Below, in pieces: positions 9,301-19,311 of a DNA stretch of 64,000 nt. The DNA is from Ardenticatenales bacterium (lineage in GTDB: Bacteria; Chloroflexota; Anaerolineae; Ardenticatenales; Ardenticatenaceae). Below the pieces are notes generated by a model, which worked only from the letters and a program-made list of their open reading frames with translations, searched no databases and had not been told where the DNA came from. The stretch lies in the NCBI GenBank assembly GCA_020634795.1, contig JACKAZ010000003.1:186001-250000 (forward strand), written 5' to 3'. The number at the start of each line of letters is the position of its first letter. Within the stretch, counting starts at the first letter, position 1. The position numbers and the translations under genes were made by a program.

Positions 9301-12300
9301 TGTCTCTTCAAGAGCACTGAAACCCTGGCGGCCCGCCTCCTGTAGCCAGCGCGCTTTGTCGCTTCAAATCCACGGCCTGTCTTCAAGAGCACTGAAACAC
9401 CCGGCTAACAACCCGCTCTTCTAGGTGCCGCGAGCAGCTTCAATCCACGGCTCGTCTTCAAGAGCACTGAACGGATAATCGCGCCCCAGATCGGGAGCGC
9501 GGCCTTCGGCTTCAATCCACGGCTCGTCTTCAAGAGCACTGAAAACAGTTTGAGACGGCCGCACCCGTGGCTGGTGACATCGGCTTCAATCCACGGCCTG
9601 TCTCAAGAGCACTGAAACGTTGCCGCACGCAGCTCAGCAACGATTGCGTCCGCTTCAATCCACGGCCTGTCTTCAAGAGCACTGAAACGGCACTGGCAAG
9701 ACGCATCTTGGGCGAGCGTTCGGCGCTTCAATCCACGGCCTGTCTTCAAGAGCACTGAAACACAAACGGGGATGATGGCGTGCGGCAAAGGCGCTCGGCG
9801 CTCAATCCACGGCTCGTCTTCAAGAGCACTGAAACGCTGATCGTCAGTCGCACATGCGTGAATCCGTTGTGCGCTTCAATCCACGGCTCGTCTTCAAGAG
9901 CACTGAAACCTTGTGTCGCGATGGCGGCTGGACAACATGGTCGGCGTGCTTCAACCACGGCTCGTCTTCAAGAGCACTGACGTGGTCATCTTCTCGCCCA
10001 GATGCCAGTCGATGAGCTTCAATCCACGGCTCGTCTTCAAGAGCACTGAAACCAAACATCCATCGACGGCTACCGGCTGATAGCCGAGCTTCCAACCACG
10101 GCTCGTCTTCAAGAGCACTGAAACAGAGTTTGACGGTGGCATACGCCGTGGCTGCGAGCCTAATCCACGGCCTGTCTTCAAGAGCACTGAACCCCGCCAC
10201 CGCAATCATGCCCCTGCAAGCCCTCGGTGGCTTCAATCCACGGCTCGTCTTCAAGAGCACTGAAACCCATACCACGCTGTCATCGCACCGCCCAGCCCTG
10301 TAGTGCTTCAATCCACGGCCTGTCTCAAGAGCACTGAACTACAACCCAACCAAATCAACAGCCAGCGCCAAGCGCCGCAGTTCAATCCACGCTCGTCTTC
10401 AAGACACTGAAACTCAACCTCAATCTGTGCACTTTCTGGCATAGCTAGCGGCTTCAATCCACGGCTCAAGAGCGACCGAAACCCGATGTCGCCATAGGGC
10501 CACAGCGACCTGTTGGCGCTTCAATCCACGGTACCGTCTTCAAGAGCACTGGCCGAAACTGCTGCCGAGCGCGGCCTGACCAGTGTACGCGGGAGCTTCC
10601 AATCCACGGCTCGTCTTCGTTACTCGAAACCGTACTCTGCTTCGTTGTAGTATGCGATGCTTTTCGGCTTCAATCTACGGCTCGTCTTCAAGAGCAATCA
10701 AACAGCCTGTCAAACAGAAATGCCGACCGCGCTTCACATGCTGCTTCAATCCACGGCTCGTCTTCAAGAGCACTGAAACGAAATATCGGGAACAGATGGC
10801 GTTCTGATCACGGTATGCGGCTCAATCCACGGCTCGTCTTCAGAGCACTGAAACTGAGCACTGGCCCCGCGCAGCCACAGCAGGCAGCACGGCTTCAATC
10901 CACGGCCCGTCTTCAAGAGCACTGGAAACCGTTTAGAGAGTGTCTAAGTCTGCGATACGCTGGGGCTTCAACCACGGCTCTCCGTCTTCAAGAGCCACTG
11001 AAACAGCAGTTTATCCGCTGTAAGGCCCTCTCACAACCCGTTAGCTTCCAATCCACGGCTCGTCTTCAAGAGCACTGAAACACATATGATCGGCGTGGTG
11101 ATGGAGTATCACGGGCGGCTTCAATCCACGGCCTGTCTCAAGAGAGCACTGAAACCTTTACTCCCTAAGTGCGTCGATATATTGATTCAGTAAATAATCC
11201 ACGGCTTCGTCTTCCAAGAGCACTGAAACATCAGCCCGGAAGCAATCCAGCGGTTTGGGTATGTTGCGCTTCAATCCACGGCTCGTCTTCAAGAGCACTG
11301 AAACATATGGAGGATTAGAAGACCATGACACACCATGCCAGCTTCAATCCACGGCTCGTCTTCAAGAGCACTGGAAACCCGTTCTGCATCGATTTCCATC
11401 GCCTCTGCCTTCGGGGCTTCAATCCACGGCTCGTCTTCAAGAGCACTGAAACCGCAAAACACCGACTGGATCGACGTTTCGACATCGGCTTCAACCACGG
11501 CCTGTCTTCAAGAGCACACTGAAACTCGCAAACGCAGGACAAGTCTGACTCCGTATTCCGCTTCAATCCACGGCTCGTCTCTTCAAGAGCACTGAAACCC
11601 ATTTCGCGCCAGTCAAATCACAGCTCGATCTGGGCTTCAATCCACGGCTCGTCTTCAAGAGCACTGAAACCTTCAGCAACGCGGGTTGTACCCTCCTTCT
11701 CCGACAGCTTCAATCCACGGCTCGTCTTCAAGGAGCACTGGAAACCCGTACCCAGCGGCCTGACTCAAATCTGCTTCGTTGAGGCTTCCAATCCACGAAG
11801 CTCGGGGTTCAAGAGCACTGAAACCTATAGATGTAGATAGAGGGGGAAAGAAGATTAGAGCTTCAACCATCGGCTCGTCTTCTTCAAGAGCACTGAAACA
11901 CGATGAAAGAGCCAGAGTCGTAACTAGGCTTCAATCCACGGCTCGTCTTCAAGAGCACTGAAACCTTGGATTGCGGCTAATTTCAGCAGCGAGCTCCTGC
12001 TTCAATCCACGGCTGGCTCGTCTTCAGAGCACTGAAACTTCCACATAGTGCACGTCCTCATAGTCGTCGTTGGCAAGCTTCCAATCCACGGCTCGTCTTC
12101 AAGAGCACTGAAACATGATTTGCGAACGGCGGCTGAACGAAGCGGCGAGCCGAATCCACGCAGCTCGTCTTCAAGAGCACTGAAACCAAGCGATGGGAGG
12201 CGCGGAGATGGCAGCCGCCGCGGCTTCAATCCACGGCTCGTCTTCAAGAGCACTGGAACCGCAAAACATGGCCGAAGGCTGGCGCAAGGCTCGCTTCAAT

Positions 12301-13350
12301 CCACGGCTCAAGCCCTCAAGAGCACTGAAACAACGTGACCGATGATGGATGCGCTACGCGCGAGGCTTCAATCCACGGCCTGTCTTCAAGAGCACTGCTG
12401 AACCTTCATCGTTGGCAGTCATCATGTCGGCGACTAAACTGGCTTCAATCCACGGCTCGGTTCGCAGCACTGAAACTCCAGGTTCTGATTCCGGACCAAA
12501 TCCGCCGCCGCTGGTGCTTCAACCACGGCCTGTTCAAGAGCACCGAAACATAGCGTGCCGAGGCGAACGCAGACCGCCTTTCAAGAGCGCGGCTTCAATC
12601 CACGGCCTGTCTTCGCGAGCACTGAACAGCTGGCGCGAGCTGCGTGTGCCTGCGGTTTGCTGTCAGCGCTTCTAAATCCATGGCCTGTCTTCAGAGCACT
12701 GAAACGTGTCCGGCGCGAGGATTACGGCATATGAAAGCGAGCGCGCTTTCAATCCACGGCTCGTCTTTCAAGAGCACCTGAACAGGAGGATTACGACGTA
12801 GAGGAGGATGGGGGTAGGCCTAACCACGGCTCGTCTTCTGCGAGCACCTGAAACTCGTCGACGAGTAGCGAGGCCCTGCCCTTCTGGTGAGCTTCAATCC
12901 ACGGCTGCCTGTCTGGTGAGCACTGAAATCAAAAGGTATTGTCTGGAGATTTAGAATATGGTTTAACCACGGCCTGTCTTCAAGAGCACTGAAACATATA
13001 GTGCTTGGCAGCGATGATGGCAACGGTTGTCGGTTTCAATCCATGGCTCGTCTTCAAGAGCACTGAAACGCGATTTCCCAGGTCGAGCGCAATGTACCGG
13101 CTGAGTGCTGCCGCTTCAATCCACGGCTCAGCCCTCAAGAGCACTGAAACTTTTTTTCCCCTTTGCGCTCTCGCGCGATGTGGCGCTTCAATCCACGGCC
13201 TGTCTTCAAGATACTGAAACTGGGTAGCGTCACATTGCCAGAGCCAGCCTCGGTCGCTTCCAATCCACGGCCTGTCTCTCAAGAGCACTGAAAAACTGAT
13301 AAATATTTGTGCCGGTGGTATCGAGAGAGATGGCTTCAACCATGGCTCGC
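6353..13350 (+). CRISPR. CRISPR array, about 95 units with unusually variable 37-bp repeats
   Basis: The first unit is a 37-bp repeat (6353-6389) that starts GCTTCAATCCACGG and ends AGAGCACTGAAAC; the second begins at 6426, giving a period of 73 and a 36-bp spacer. By eye I count about 95 units plus a truncated last copy at 13333-13350. The ends of the repeat are best conserved. The centre alternates between GGCTCGTC and GGCCTGTC, with rarer GGCCCG, GGCTTCCG and GGCCTGGG forms. Many units have one- to four-base insertions or deletions, for example TCCAATCC, GTCTCTTC and GAGCACACTG. Variation begins by the third unit from the leader, not only at the distal end. Transcription is probably rightward from the leader at 6161-6352. 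Spacers look non-repetitive. Whether the repeat variation is biological or a consensus error is unresolved. Confidence 0.97.
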
Positions 13351-14343
13351 CTGCGGTGGTTTCGGCACCCAGCTGGCGCGCGTTAGCGCCTGCAGGCGGT
13401 GCGTAGTCATCGGGCAGGATGCCAGTTGGCGCCACCCAGACCTCTGAGGGTGCGCAGGCGACGAGGCGGGACTGCGGCGGTATCGGCCAGCATCGCGAAA
13501 CTGTCGCCGATCATAATACCTCGGCGGAAGTCGGTGCGCAATTGCGCGCAGAGGGTGTCGAAACAGAGGCGGGGTGCAGCTCGCGCAGCCATCGCCGAAA
13601 GCGGTGCAGGGGTGCTGGTGAGAGCAGGGTTCACCCCCGCAGCGTTCAGCCATAGAACCAGCCAGAGGCAATCAGAAGGCTGCCTCTGGGCCTCGCGCAA
13701 GGAGAGAGGCTGTAGCTTGCAGCAGCAGCAGGCGGATGAGGCGGTGCACGGGATGAGTGGCGGGGTGACCAAGTCCAACGTAGCGCAGAAGGTCTACCTG
13801 GCATTGTGCAGAATGCTAGAGAGGTAGGAGGCCGCCACAGCAGGGGCTGAGGGCGTTATGCGCTGGGGGAGCGGGCGATCATCCGGCGGCTGGTCCTTGG
13901 ACAGTCCTTGTCGAGGTCGCCGCAGTTTCTTCGACTTTTGTTTGGCAGGTCTCCACCTGTCACGGGCCGAGGAAGGTTGCATACGCTTGGGTCGTACCAT
14001 CAGCCTACAGCTGCGCAAGAAGGCAAAAAGACATGCGCGGGAAAGCCTGGTAAGTTATGGGCAGAGGCGCGATCCCCGTCTGAACTGGCGTAGATACCCT
14101 TGTCCCGCAGTGATCCTGCCTCTTTTACTCTTCTAAGATCCCCTAAGCCATTTCTGATACACTCTCTTCTGGTGATAGGGATTCGACTCGTTCCAGCAGG
14201 CGACTAAAGTCATTGCTGGAAGGCCTTCGGCCACCCGTCCACCTGCGCGGGCGGTTCGATGCTTGGGCATGCGTCTGATCAATGCACAACTGGCAATTAC
14301 ACTCGGTATAAAACATTCGTGTGTGCCGACGAAAGAGAGCTTA
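13351..14343. other. Region without an intact recognisable gene
   Basis: About 1 kb between the truncated last repeat and the Kelch gene. On the minus strand, roughly 13370-13780, there is coding-like sequence with G/C-rich third positions, such as the segment RTDFRRGIMIGDSFAMLADT. To read through it (e.g. on to VWVAPTGILPDDYAPP) one must change frame, so it looks like a broken or mis-sequenced gene. I could not assign it to a family; a mobile-element remnant is possible but unsupported by terminal inverted repeats. 13780-14340 shows only short, unconvincing frames. Confidence 0.35.
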
Positions 14344-14353
14344 GGGAGGGACG

Positions 14354-15481
14354 ATGCCACGTATCCTAATTGCAATGGCCTTGGTTGTCACGTTTCTGCT
14401 GGCCGGCTGTCGAACGGCTTCCCCGCCGCCTCCGGCCGCTGTCGACACGTCCGCCTCATCCCTGCAAGCGATCGGCAGCCTCCACGACGCTCGCGCGGCC
14501 CATTCGGCGACCCTGCTCAACGATGGGACGGTGCTGATCGTCGGCGGCTTCGCCACGGGGGAGGCGGCGCTCGCTAGCGCGGAACTTTACGATCCCGGAA
14601 GCGACAGCTTCCGTCAGGTAGCGTCCTTGGGAACGGCACGCCACTCCCACAGTGCCACTCGCTTGGCCGATGGCCGCGTTCTGATTGCGGGCGGTCAGGA
14701 CGGGGACCGTTACCTAGCGTCGGCAGAACTCTACGACCCCGCGACGGGCCGTTTCGAAGCAGTAGGGCAGATGAACGAGGGTCGCAGCAGCCATGCCGCA
14801 GTATTGCTGGACGACGGGCGAGTGCTGCTGATCGGAGGGACGGGGTTCGGCTGGAGCTTCCTTGCGTCCGCCGAGTTGTACGACCCTGCCACCCAACGCT
14901 TCCTGACGACGGGCAGCATGGCGGTCCCACGTGAATCCCACACCGCAACCCGCTTGGCCGATGGCCGCGTTCTGGTCGTGGGGGGCCATGTCGGTCGTCG
15001 TTCGGCGCTGCGCCTCTACGCCAGCGCTGAACTCTACGACCCACAACAGGGGCGCTTCCAAGAGAGCGCCTCCCTGATGACGCCCCGTCACAAACATGAT
15101 GCCGTCCTGCTGGCGGACGGCCGCGTCTTGATTTCGGGGGGTTCGGACGAACGGGACAGCGCTGGGACGTTCAGTAGCACGGCGTTGTTCGATCCTGCGA
15201 CGGAACAGTTCAGCGAGGGGGCCGAGATGACGACGCCCCGCTACAAACACACCGGCACCTCGGTGCTGCTCGCCGATGGCCGCATCGTGATTCTCGGGGG
15301 TGCACGGACTGTGGAATGGTACGACACGACCGCAAACCTCTTCAAAGCGCTCGCCCCATCGCTGGACGGCGCACGGCTCTTTGCCACGGCCACCGCGCTG
15401 CAAGATGGCTCGGTGGTGCTCATTGGGGGCTACAGCCCAGATGTCAGCGCGGCAACGACCGCTTGGCGCTTCGTGCCGTGA
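14354..15481 (+). CDS. Kelch-repeat lipoprotein
   Basis: A 375-residue exported protein. The N-terminus is a lipoprotein signal peptide with lipobox LLAGC, so it should be anchored on the outer face of the membrane. The rest is a series of about six ~50-residue Kelch-type blades, each with a pattern like AHSATLLNDGTVLIVGG followed by ASAELYDP, which would close into a beta-propeller. Such proteins usually bind ligands or partners; no catalytic galactose-oxidase residues were recognised, so no enzyme activity is claimed. A GGGAGGG ribosome binding site precedes the ATG. It is monocistronic: upstream is the gene-poor region and downstream is a terminator shared with the convergent GTPase gene. 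Confidence 0.85.
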   Translation: MPRILIAMALVVTFLLAGCRTASPPPPAAVDTSASSLQAIGSLHDARAAHSATLLNDGTVLIVGGFATGEAALASAELYDPGSDSFRQVASLGTARHSHSATRLADGRVLIAGGQDGDRYLASAELYDPATGRFEAVGQMNEGRSSHAAVLLDDGRVLLIGGTGFGWSFLASAELYDPATQRFLTTGSMAVPRESHTATRLADGRVLVVGGHVGRRSALRLYASAELYDPQQGRFQESASLMTPRHKHDAVLLADGRVLISGGSDERDSAGTFSSTALFDPATEQFSEGAEMTTPRYKHTGTSVLLADGRIVILGGARTVEWYDTTANLFKALAPSLDGARLFATATALQDGSVVLIGGYSPDVSAATTAWRFVP

Positions 15482-15510
15482 TCGCCGTGGTGCCAGAGGG
15501 CTGTCTACCA

Positions 15511-15548
15511 CAAAGCCCCGCTCCTCTTCTGAAATGAGCGGGGCTTTG
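15511..15548. terminator. Bidirectional terminator hairpin
   Basis: A perfect 13-bp stem (CAAAGCCCCGCTC / GAGCGGGGCTTTG) with a 12-base loop lies between the convergent Kelch and dynamin-like genes. The T-tracts on either side are short, but the placement and the strong GC stem support a shared terminator. Confidence 0.7.
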
Positions 15549-15568
15549 ACAACGTTTTGGCGAAAGAA

Positions 15569-17287
15569 TCAGCGCAGTCGCTCACGCAGTTCGGTCAATT
15601 GACCCCGGATCGCCGTCAATTCGCCTTGGATCGCGGTGAGTCGTTCATGCTCGTCCCGCACGAAACGGCTGTAGGGGCTGATCGATTCGCCGAGCCGTTT
15701 GGCTGAGCGGTCGGCCTCAGTGTTGAAGGCATCCAATAGCACACGGTGGAGCTGCTTGCGCAACTGTTCCAGCTTGGTGCGGAGTGCCTTTTTGGCTTCG
15801 TTGCGGCGATAGGGGATGACCCCCAAGCCCGCCACGCCCAGCACCCCCGCCGCCAAAATGCCGGTCGCGTCGAACATCGCGGCGTGAGCGCTGATCGTCA
15901 GCGCCGCCCCTACGCCGATGGCACCGACTTCAGCGATGCCCACCATCGCCAGCGACTGCTGCACTTTTTCGCCCAGTTCCGCCGCCTCGCGGCTGGAATC
16001 GTAGCGGGCGACCACGTCGGCAGCGCTGCGCCCCACGCTCTGCAACAACTGGTGACGGTTGTATTCGAAGCCGCTCAGCGCATCGTTGGCGGCCTCTTGC
16101 ATGAATTCGGTCTGATGCTGCTGACTGAGCTGGCGGGCCAGCGAACGCCACTGCTTGCTCTCCCGCTCCACCATCCAGTCGATCATCTCTTGCACCTGCG
16201 CCTCCACCTGTTGGGGCGTGTTGCCGATCACCTCCCGCTCGAACTGCTCCTTGATGGCATCGGTATTGAAGAGCGAGAAGATACGGCTGACGCGGAAGGT
16301 GCGGTCGAAGAAATCATCACCGCGCCGCTGCATCTCGTTGATGATGTTGTCGATCTTCAGCGTATGGAACTCGAATTCGTTGTCTAGGTCGCTGCGATAG
16401 GTCGACAACTGCCGTTCCACCTGCTGGATCGTGCCCAAATCTTCGTTCAGCAGACCCAGCCGCGTCGTCGCCTTTTGCAGGCTGTCTTGGGAAAGCTTTA
16501 GCGCCACGCCCAGCGGGTTACCCAACTTCAGCCGGATACGGCTCTCCTCGTTCAACGTCTCGAACAAGAAATCTTCCAGCCTCTGAAAGGAGCGCGGCAG
16601 TGTTTCGCCCGCTTGCTTGGCCCGCATTGCACCCTTGGCGCTCACGGGGAAAATCTCCGGTTCCCGCCCCAAAAGCCGCGTCGCGTTCTCGCGCACAAAA
16701 TCATAGACCTTCTGCCGTTCGGCGTCATTCTCCAGCAGGTCAAACTTGTTGATGAGGATCACGACCTTTTTGCCCCACTCGTGGATCAGCGACATGAAGC
16801 CCCGCTCCGACTCGGAGAAGGGACGATCGGCGCTGGTGACGAAAAGGATCAGGTCGGAGCGCGGCACAAATTCCCGCGAAATTTCTTCGTGTTGACGTAG
16901 TACCGCATTGGTGCCGGGCGTGTCCACAATGGAGATTTCGCGAAGGAAATCGGCGGGGTAGTGGAGCACCAGAATCCCCCGCTCGACCAGCGGCTCGGCC
17001 CGTTCGCCGTGGCGCAGAATGTGGATCTGGGCGGTGGTCGGCGTCACCCCTTCGGTCAGGTAGCGCTCACCGAGCAGTGCATTGATGAGCGCACTTTTGC
17101 CCGCATTGAACTCGCCCACGATCACCAGCATAAACAGCTCGTCGAGCTGTTCGAGCGCCTGTTTCAGGGTCTCGAGCGCTTTCGGCTCCGCTTCCCAACT
17201 GGCAAGCAAAGTGAGCAGCTCTTGAATGGTGCGCCGCTCTTCTTTGAGGATGGCCGCTTGATCGGCATTGAGTATCGGATTTAACAT
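15569..17287 (-). CDS. Dynamin-like GTPase
   Basis: A 572-residue bacterial dynamin-like protein. G1 is GEFNAGKS (58-65), a threonine-rich switch region follows near residue 82, G3 is DTPG (122-125) and G4 is NKFD (180-183), so GTP binding and hydrolysis should be intact. A long helical middle region carries a hydrophobic, Ala/Gly-rich segment around residues 440-485, likely the membrane-insertion paddle, and the C-terminus is again helical and charged. Such proteins tubulate, fuse or repair membranes; the exact role here is unknown. It lies downstream of ccmB on the same strand, 220 bp away, so it may or may not share the transcript. Many bacteria have two adjacent dynamin-like genes; only one is seen here. 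Confidence 0.88.
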   Translation of the reverse strand: MLNPILNADQAAILKEERRTIQELLTLLASWEAEPKALETLKQALEQLDELFMLVIVGEFNAGKSALINALLGERYLTEGVTPTTAQIHILRHGERAEPLVERGILVLHYPADFLREISIVDTPGTNAVLRQHEEISREFVPRSDLILFVTSADRPFSESERGFMSLIHEWGKKVVILINKFDLLENDAERQKVYDFVRENATRLLGREPEIFPVSAKGAMRAKQAGETLPRSFQRLEDFLFETLNEESRIRLKLGNPLGVALKLSQDSLQKATTRLGLLNEDLGTIQQVERQLSTYRSDLDNEFEFHTLKIDNIINEMQRRGDDFFDRTFRVSRIFSLFNTDAIKEQFEREVIGNTPQQVEAQVQEMIDWMVERESKQWRSLARQLSQQHQTEFMQEAANDALSGFEYNRHQLLQSVGRSAADVVARYDSSREAAELGEKVQQSLAMVGIAEVGAIGVGAALTISAHAAMFDATGILAAGVLGVAGLGVIPYRRNEAKKALRTKLEQLRKQLHRVLLDAFNTEADRSAKRLGESISPYSRFVRDEHERLTAIQGELTAIRGQLTELRERLR

Positions 17288-17507
17288 AACGTCCTTGGGT
17301 CTCTAGTGCGTTAATGAAGGGGATCTGTCACGAGGTTGAGAGCTGTTCGCCCTTCGTTTCCTGCGTTATTACGCTTAACAATAGTGGTGAGTTGCAGCGG
17401 GGAGAACCGCGTGCGATCAGTGAAGCCCTGTCTTATCTGCCTCCAAACGGGAAGGGGCGCGACAATCTCTCTGCGACTCATGTCACGCACCACACGGCCA
17501 ACGGTGC

Positions 17508-18167
17508 TCATTCTTCCAAGACAAAATCGAACAGTAAGAGCGATGTCACCCAAAAAATCACGTCGAAGGCAACGATCAACCAGAGCGAGCTGGCGTAGTC
17601 GCTGAACATACGCCCTTTCAGTAGCGCGCCCGTCACCTGCACCACGCCGACCATCAACGGCACCACCACCGGCAGCATCATCAACGGCAACAGCACATCG
17701 CGCAGCCGGGTGTTGACGGCCATCGCCGCGAAGACGGTGCCAGCGGACGACAGCCCCAGTGTGCCGAGCAACAACACGCCGAGCGTGGGCCACGGCAGCG
17801 CCACGTTGAACAGCACCACGATAAGGGGCAGCGCGATCAGTTCGATCACCGTCAAAAAGAGGAAGTTGCCGATCATCTTGGCCAGATAGATGCTGCTGCG
17901 CGGGATCGGCGACAGTTTCAGACCCCACAGGCTGTGCCCTTCCATTTCCCGCGCAAAGCTGCGATTCAGGCCGAGCAGACTGGCGAAGAGAAAGGTGACC
18001 CACATCACGGCGGGCACCACATCATGCGGGTCGATCGGTGCCAAGTCGAGGGCAAAGCTGAAGATCAACATCGCGCTGGCGCTGAAGAAGAGCATCGTCG
18101 CCAGCGCCTCCTTCGACCGCCATTCGGCCAACAACTCCTTCCAGAGCAGCGCCCGCAGCCCGCTCAT
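17508..18167 (-). CDS. ccmB: Heme exporter permease CcmB
   Basis: A 219-residue integral membrane protein starting MSGLRALLWKELLAEWRSKE, the standard CcmB N-terminus, followed by about six hydrophobic segments. It pairs with the ATPase CcmA in the CcmABC(D) complex that releases holo-CcmE. The start chosen overlaps the ccmA stop (ATGA), as usual for this pair; an in-frame upstream start would lie inside ccmA. No ccmC lies downstream; after 220 bp comes a dynamin-like GTPase, so the cluster is incomplete here. Confidence 0.9.
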   Translation of the reverse strand: MSGLRALLWKELLAEWRSKEALATMLFFSASAMLIFSFALDLAPIDPHDVVPAVMWVTFLFASLLGLNRSFAREMEGHSLWGLKLSPIPRSSIYLAKMIGNFLFLTVIELIALPLIVVLFNVALPWPTLGVLLLGTLGLSSAGTVFAAMAVNTRLRDVLLPLMMLPVVVPLMVGVVQVTGALLKGRMFSDYASSLWLIVAFDVIFWVTSLLLFDFVLEE

Positions 18168-18886
18168 CCGCCGATCTCCGCCAGGTAGCGCGTCCGCCAT
18201 CCGGCTGGGTCATGGGCCGAGGCGGCCGCATCGACCACCAGCCGTCCCTGCTTCAAAATAAGGACGCGGTCGACCAGCGCCAGCGTACGGGGCAGATCGT
18301 GGCTGCTGATCAGCGTGAGGCGCGCCGGTGCTTCGTCGTGGATGCGCTGCAAAAGGCGCTGCAGCCGTTCGGCAGCGGCCTCGTCTAGGCCGCTGAACGG
18401 TTCATCCAGCAGCAGGATTTGCGGGTCGTGGAGCAGCGCTCGGGCAATGGTGAGCCGCTGCACCATGCCGCGTGAATAGCCACGGACCTGATCGTGATAG
18501 CGCGGCAGCAGATCGACCCACGCCATCACCTGACGGGCGCGTGCGTCGCCATCCTCCAAGCCATAGAGGCGGGCATAAAACTGAAGATTTTCGGCGGCAC
18601 TCAGTTCGGGGTAGAGCAGACTCTGATGGCTGACGAAGCCGATGTGGCGACGCACCGCGTTCCACGCGCTGGAAAGGGATTGGCCCTTGATCAACAGGGT
18701 GCCACTGCTGGGGCGGCTGAGCGCGGCGAGCAAGGACAAAAGCGTCGATTTGCCAGCGCCGTTGGGGCCAAGCAGCGCCACGATCTCCCCTTCGTGTAGC
18801 GACAACGAAACGCCACGCAGCGCATGGTGGACCCCGTAGCGTTTGCCGAGCTGTTCCAAGCGAATCAGCGGTTGCCCGTTGCTCAA
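18164..18886 (-). CDS. ccmA: Heme exporter ATPase CcmA
   Basis: A ~240-residue ABC ATPase with Walker A GPNGAGKS (40-47), signature YSRGMVQR (about 137-144) and Walker B ILLLDEP (157-163). It drives the ATP-dependent step that releases heme-loaded CcmE. A longer frame reaches an ATG at 18982, but that adds a Pro/Arg-rich tail deep inside the upstream gene. A TTG at 18886 forms a TTGA overlap with the upstream stop and gives a normal N-terminus, so it is preferred. It sits between the ccmI-like gene and ccmB with 4-nt overlaps on both sides, indicating one translationally coupled operon. Confidence 0.88.
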   Translation of the reverse strand: MSNGQPLIRLEQLGKRYGVHHALRGVSLSLHEGEIVALLGPNGAGKSTLLSLLAALSRPSSGTLLIKGQSLSSAWNAVRRHIGFVSHQSLLYPELSAAENLQFYARLYGLEDGDARARQVMAWVDLLPRYHDQVRGYSRGMVQRLTIARALLHDPQILLLDEPFSGLDEAAAERLQRLLQRIHDEAPARLTLISSHDLPRTLALVDRVLILKQGRLVVDAAASAHDPAGWRTRYLAEIGG

Positions 18887-19311
18887 GCGCTGGCCCCTCG
18901 CGGCTGATCGTGGCTGGCCGTTGGTCGGGCCTCGCTGGGGCGGTGGCGGTTCAAGGTGGCGGCGACGGCCCGTTCGATCCACTGCTCGATCTCGTCGTCC
19001 GAGCGAGGATCGAGCGATGCCGACGCGCCGAATTCGTCCAACGCCTTCAGCACGGCCACCCCCTCGGCCCGGAGTTGGGCTTCTAAGGCGGCGAAATCCT
19101 CATCGTTCAGCTTCCCCGCCTGATGGTCCATCTCCAAGTCACGCAGCCCTTGTAGCACACTCTCCCGCTGGAAGAGCAACTGCTCCAACTGCAAATCCTC
19201 GTCGCTGTGGGGCGCGGCCCGCTGCCAATCCGCCCCCTGCCAGAAAGGGCGCATTACCCAATAAAGGAGCCCGATCAGCAGTAACGCGCCTACGAACATG
19301 CCTAGCGTCAT
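18883..19311 (-). CDS. CcmI-like membrane-anchored coiled-coil protein
   Basis: A 142-residue protein with one N-terminal membrane helix (about 4-22) followed by an acidic, mostly helical region with heptad character (about 45-95). Proteins of this shape in ccm clusters are annotated as CcmI/CcmH N-terminal-like assembly factors, thought to help present apocytochrome to the heme ligation complex. Sequence identity is too low for a firm name; the call leans on its place between ccmF and ccmA with ATGA and TTGA overlaps. No thioredoxin or CxxC motif is present, so it does not replace CcmG or CcmH redox functions. Confidence 0.65.
   Translation of the reverse strand: MTLGMFVGALLLIGLLYWVMRPFWQGADWQRAAPHSDEDLQLEQLLFQRESVLQGLRDLEMDHQAGKLNDEDFAALEAQLRAEGVAVLKALDEFGASASLDPRSDDEIEQWIERAVAATLNRHRPSEARPTASHDQPRGASA

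Noticed and set aside
6534..13435. Many 60-228 residue open frames inside the CRISPR array on both strands
   Set aside because: They are translations of the repeat (recurring phrases such as FNPRLVFKSTET and SIHGSSSRALK) and not genes.
13600..14130. Insertion sequence after the array
   Set aside because: Gene-poor and coding-like in patches, but no terminal inverted repeats, target duplication or transposase motif could be found.
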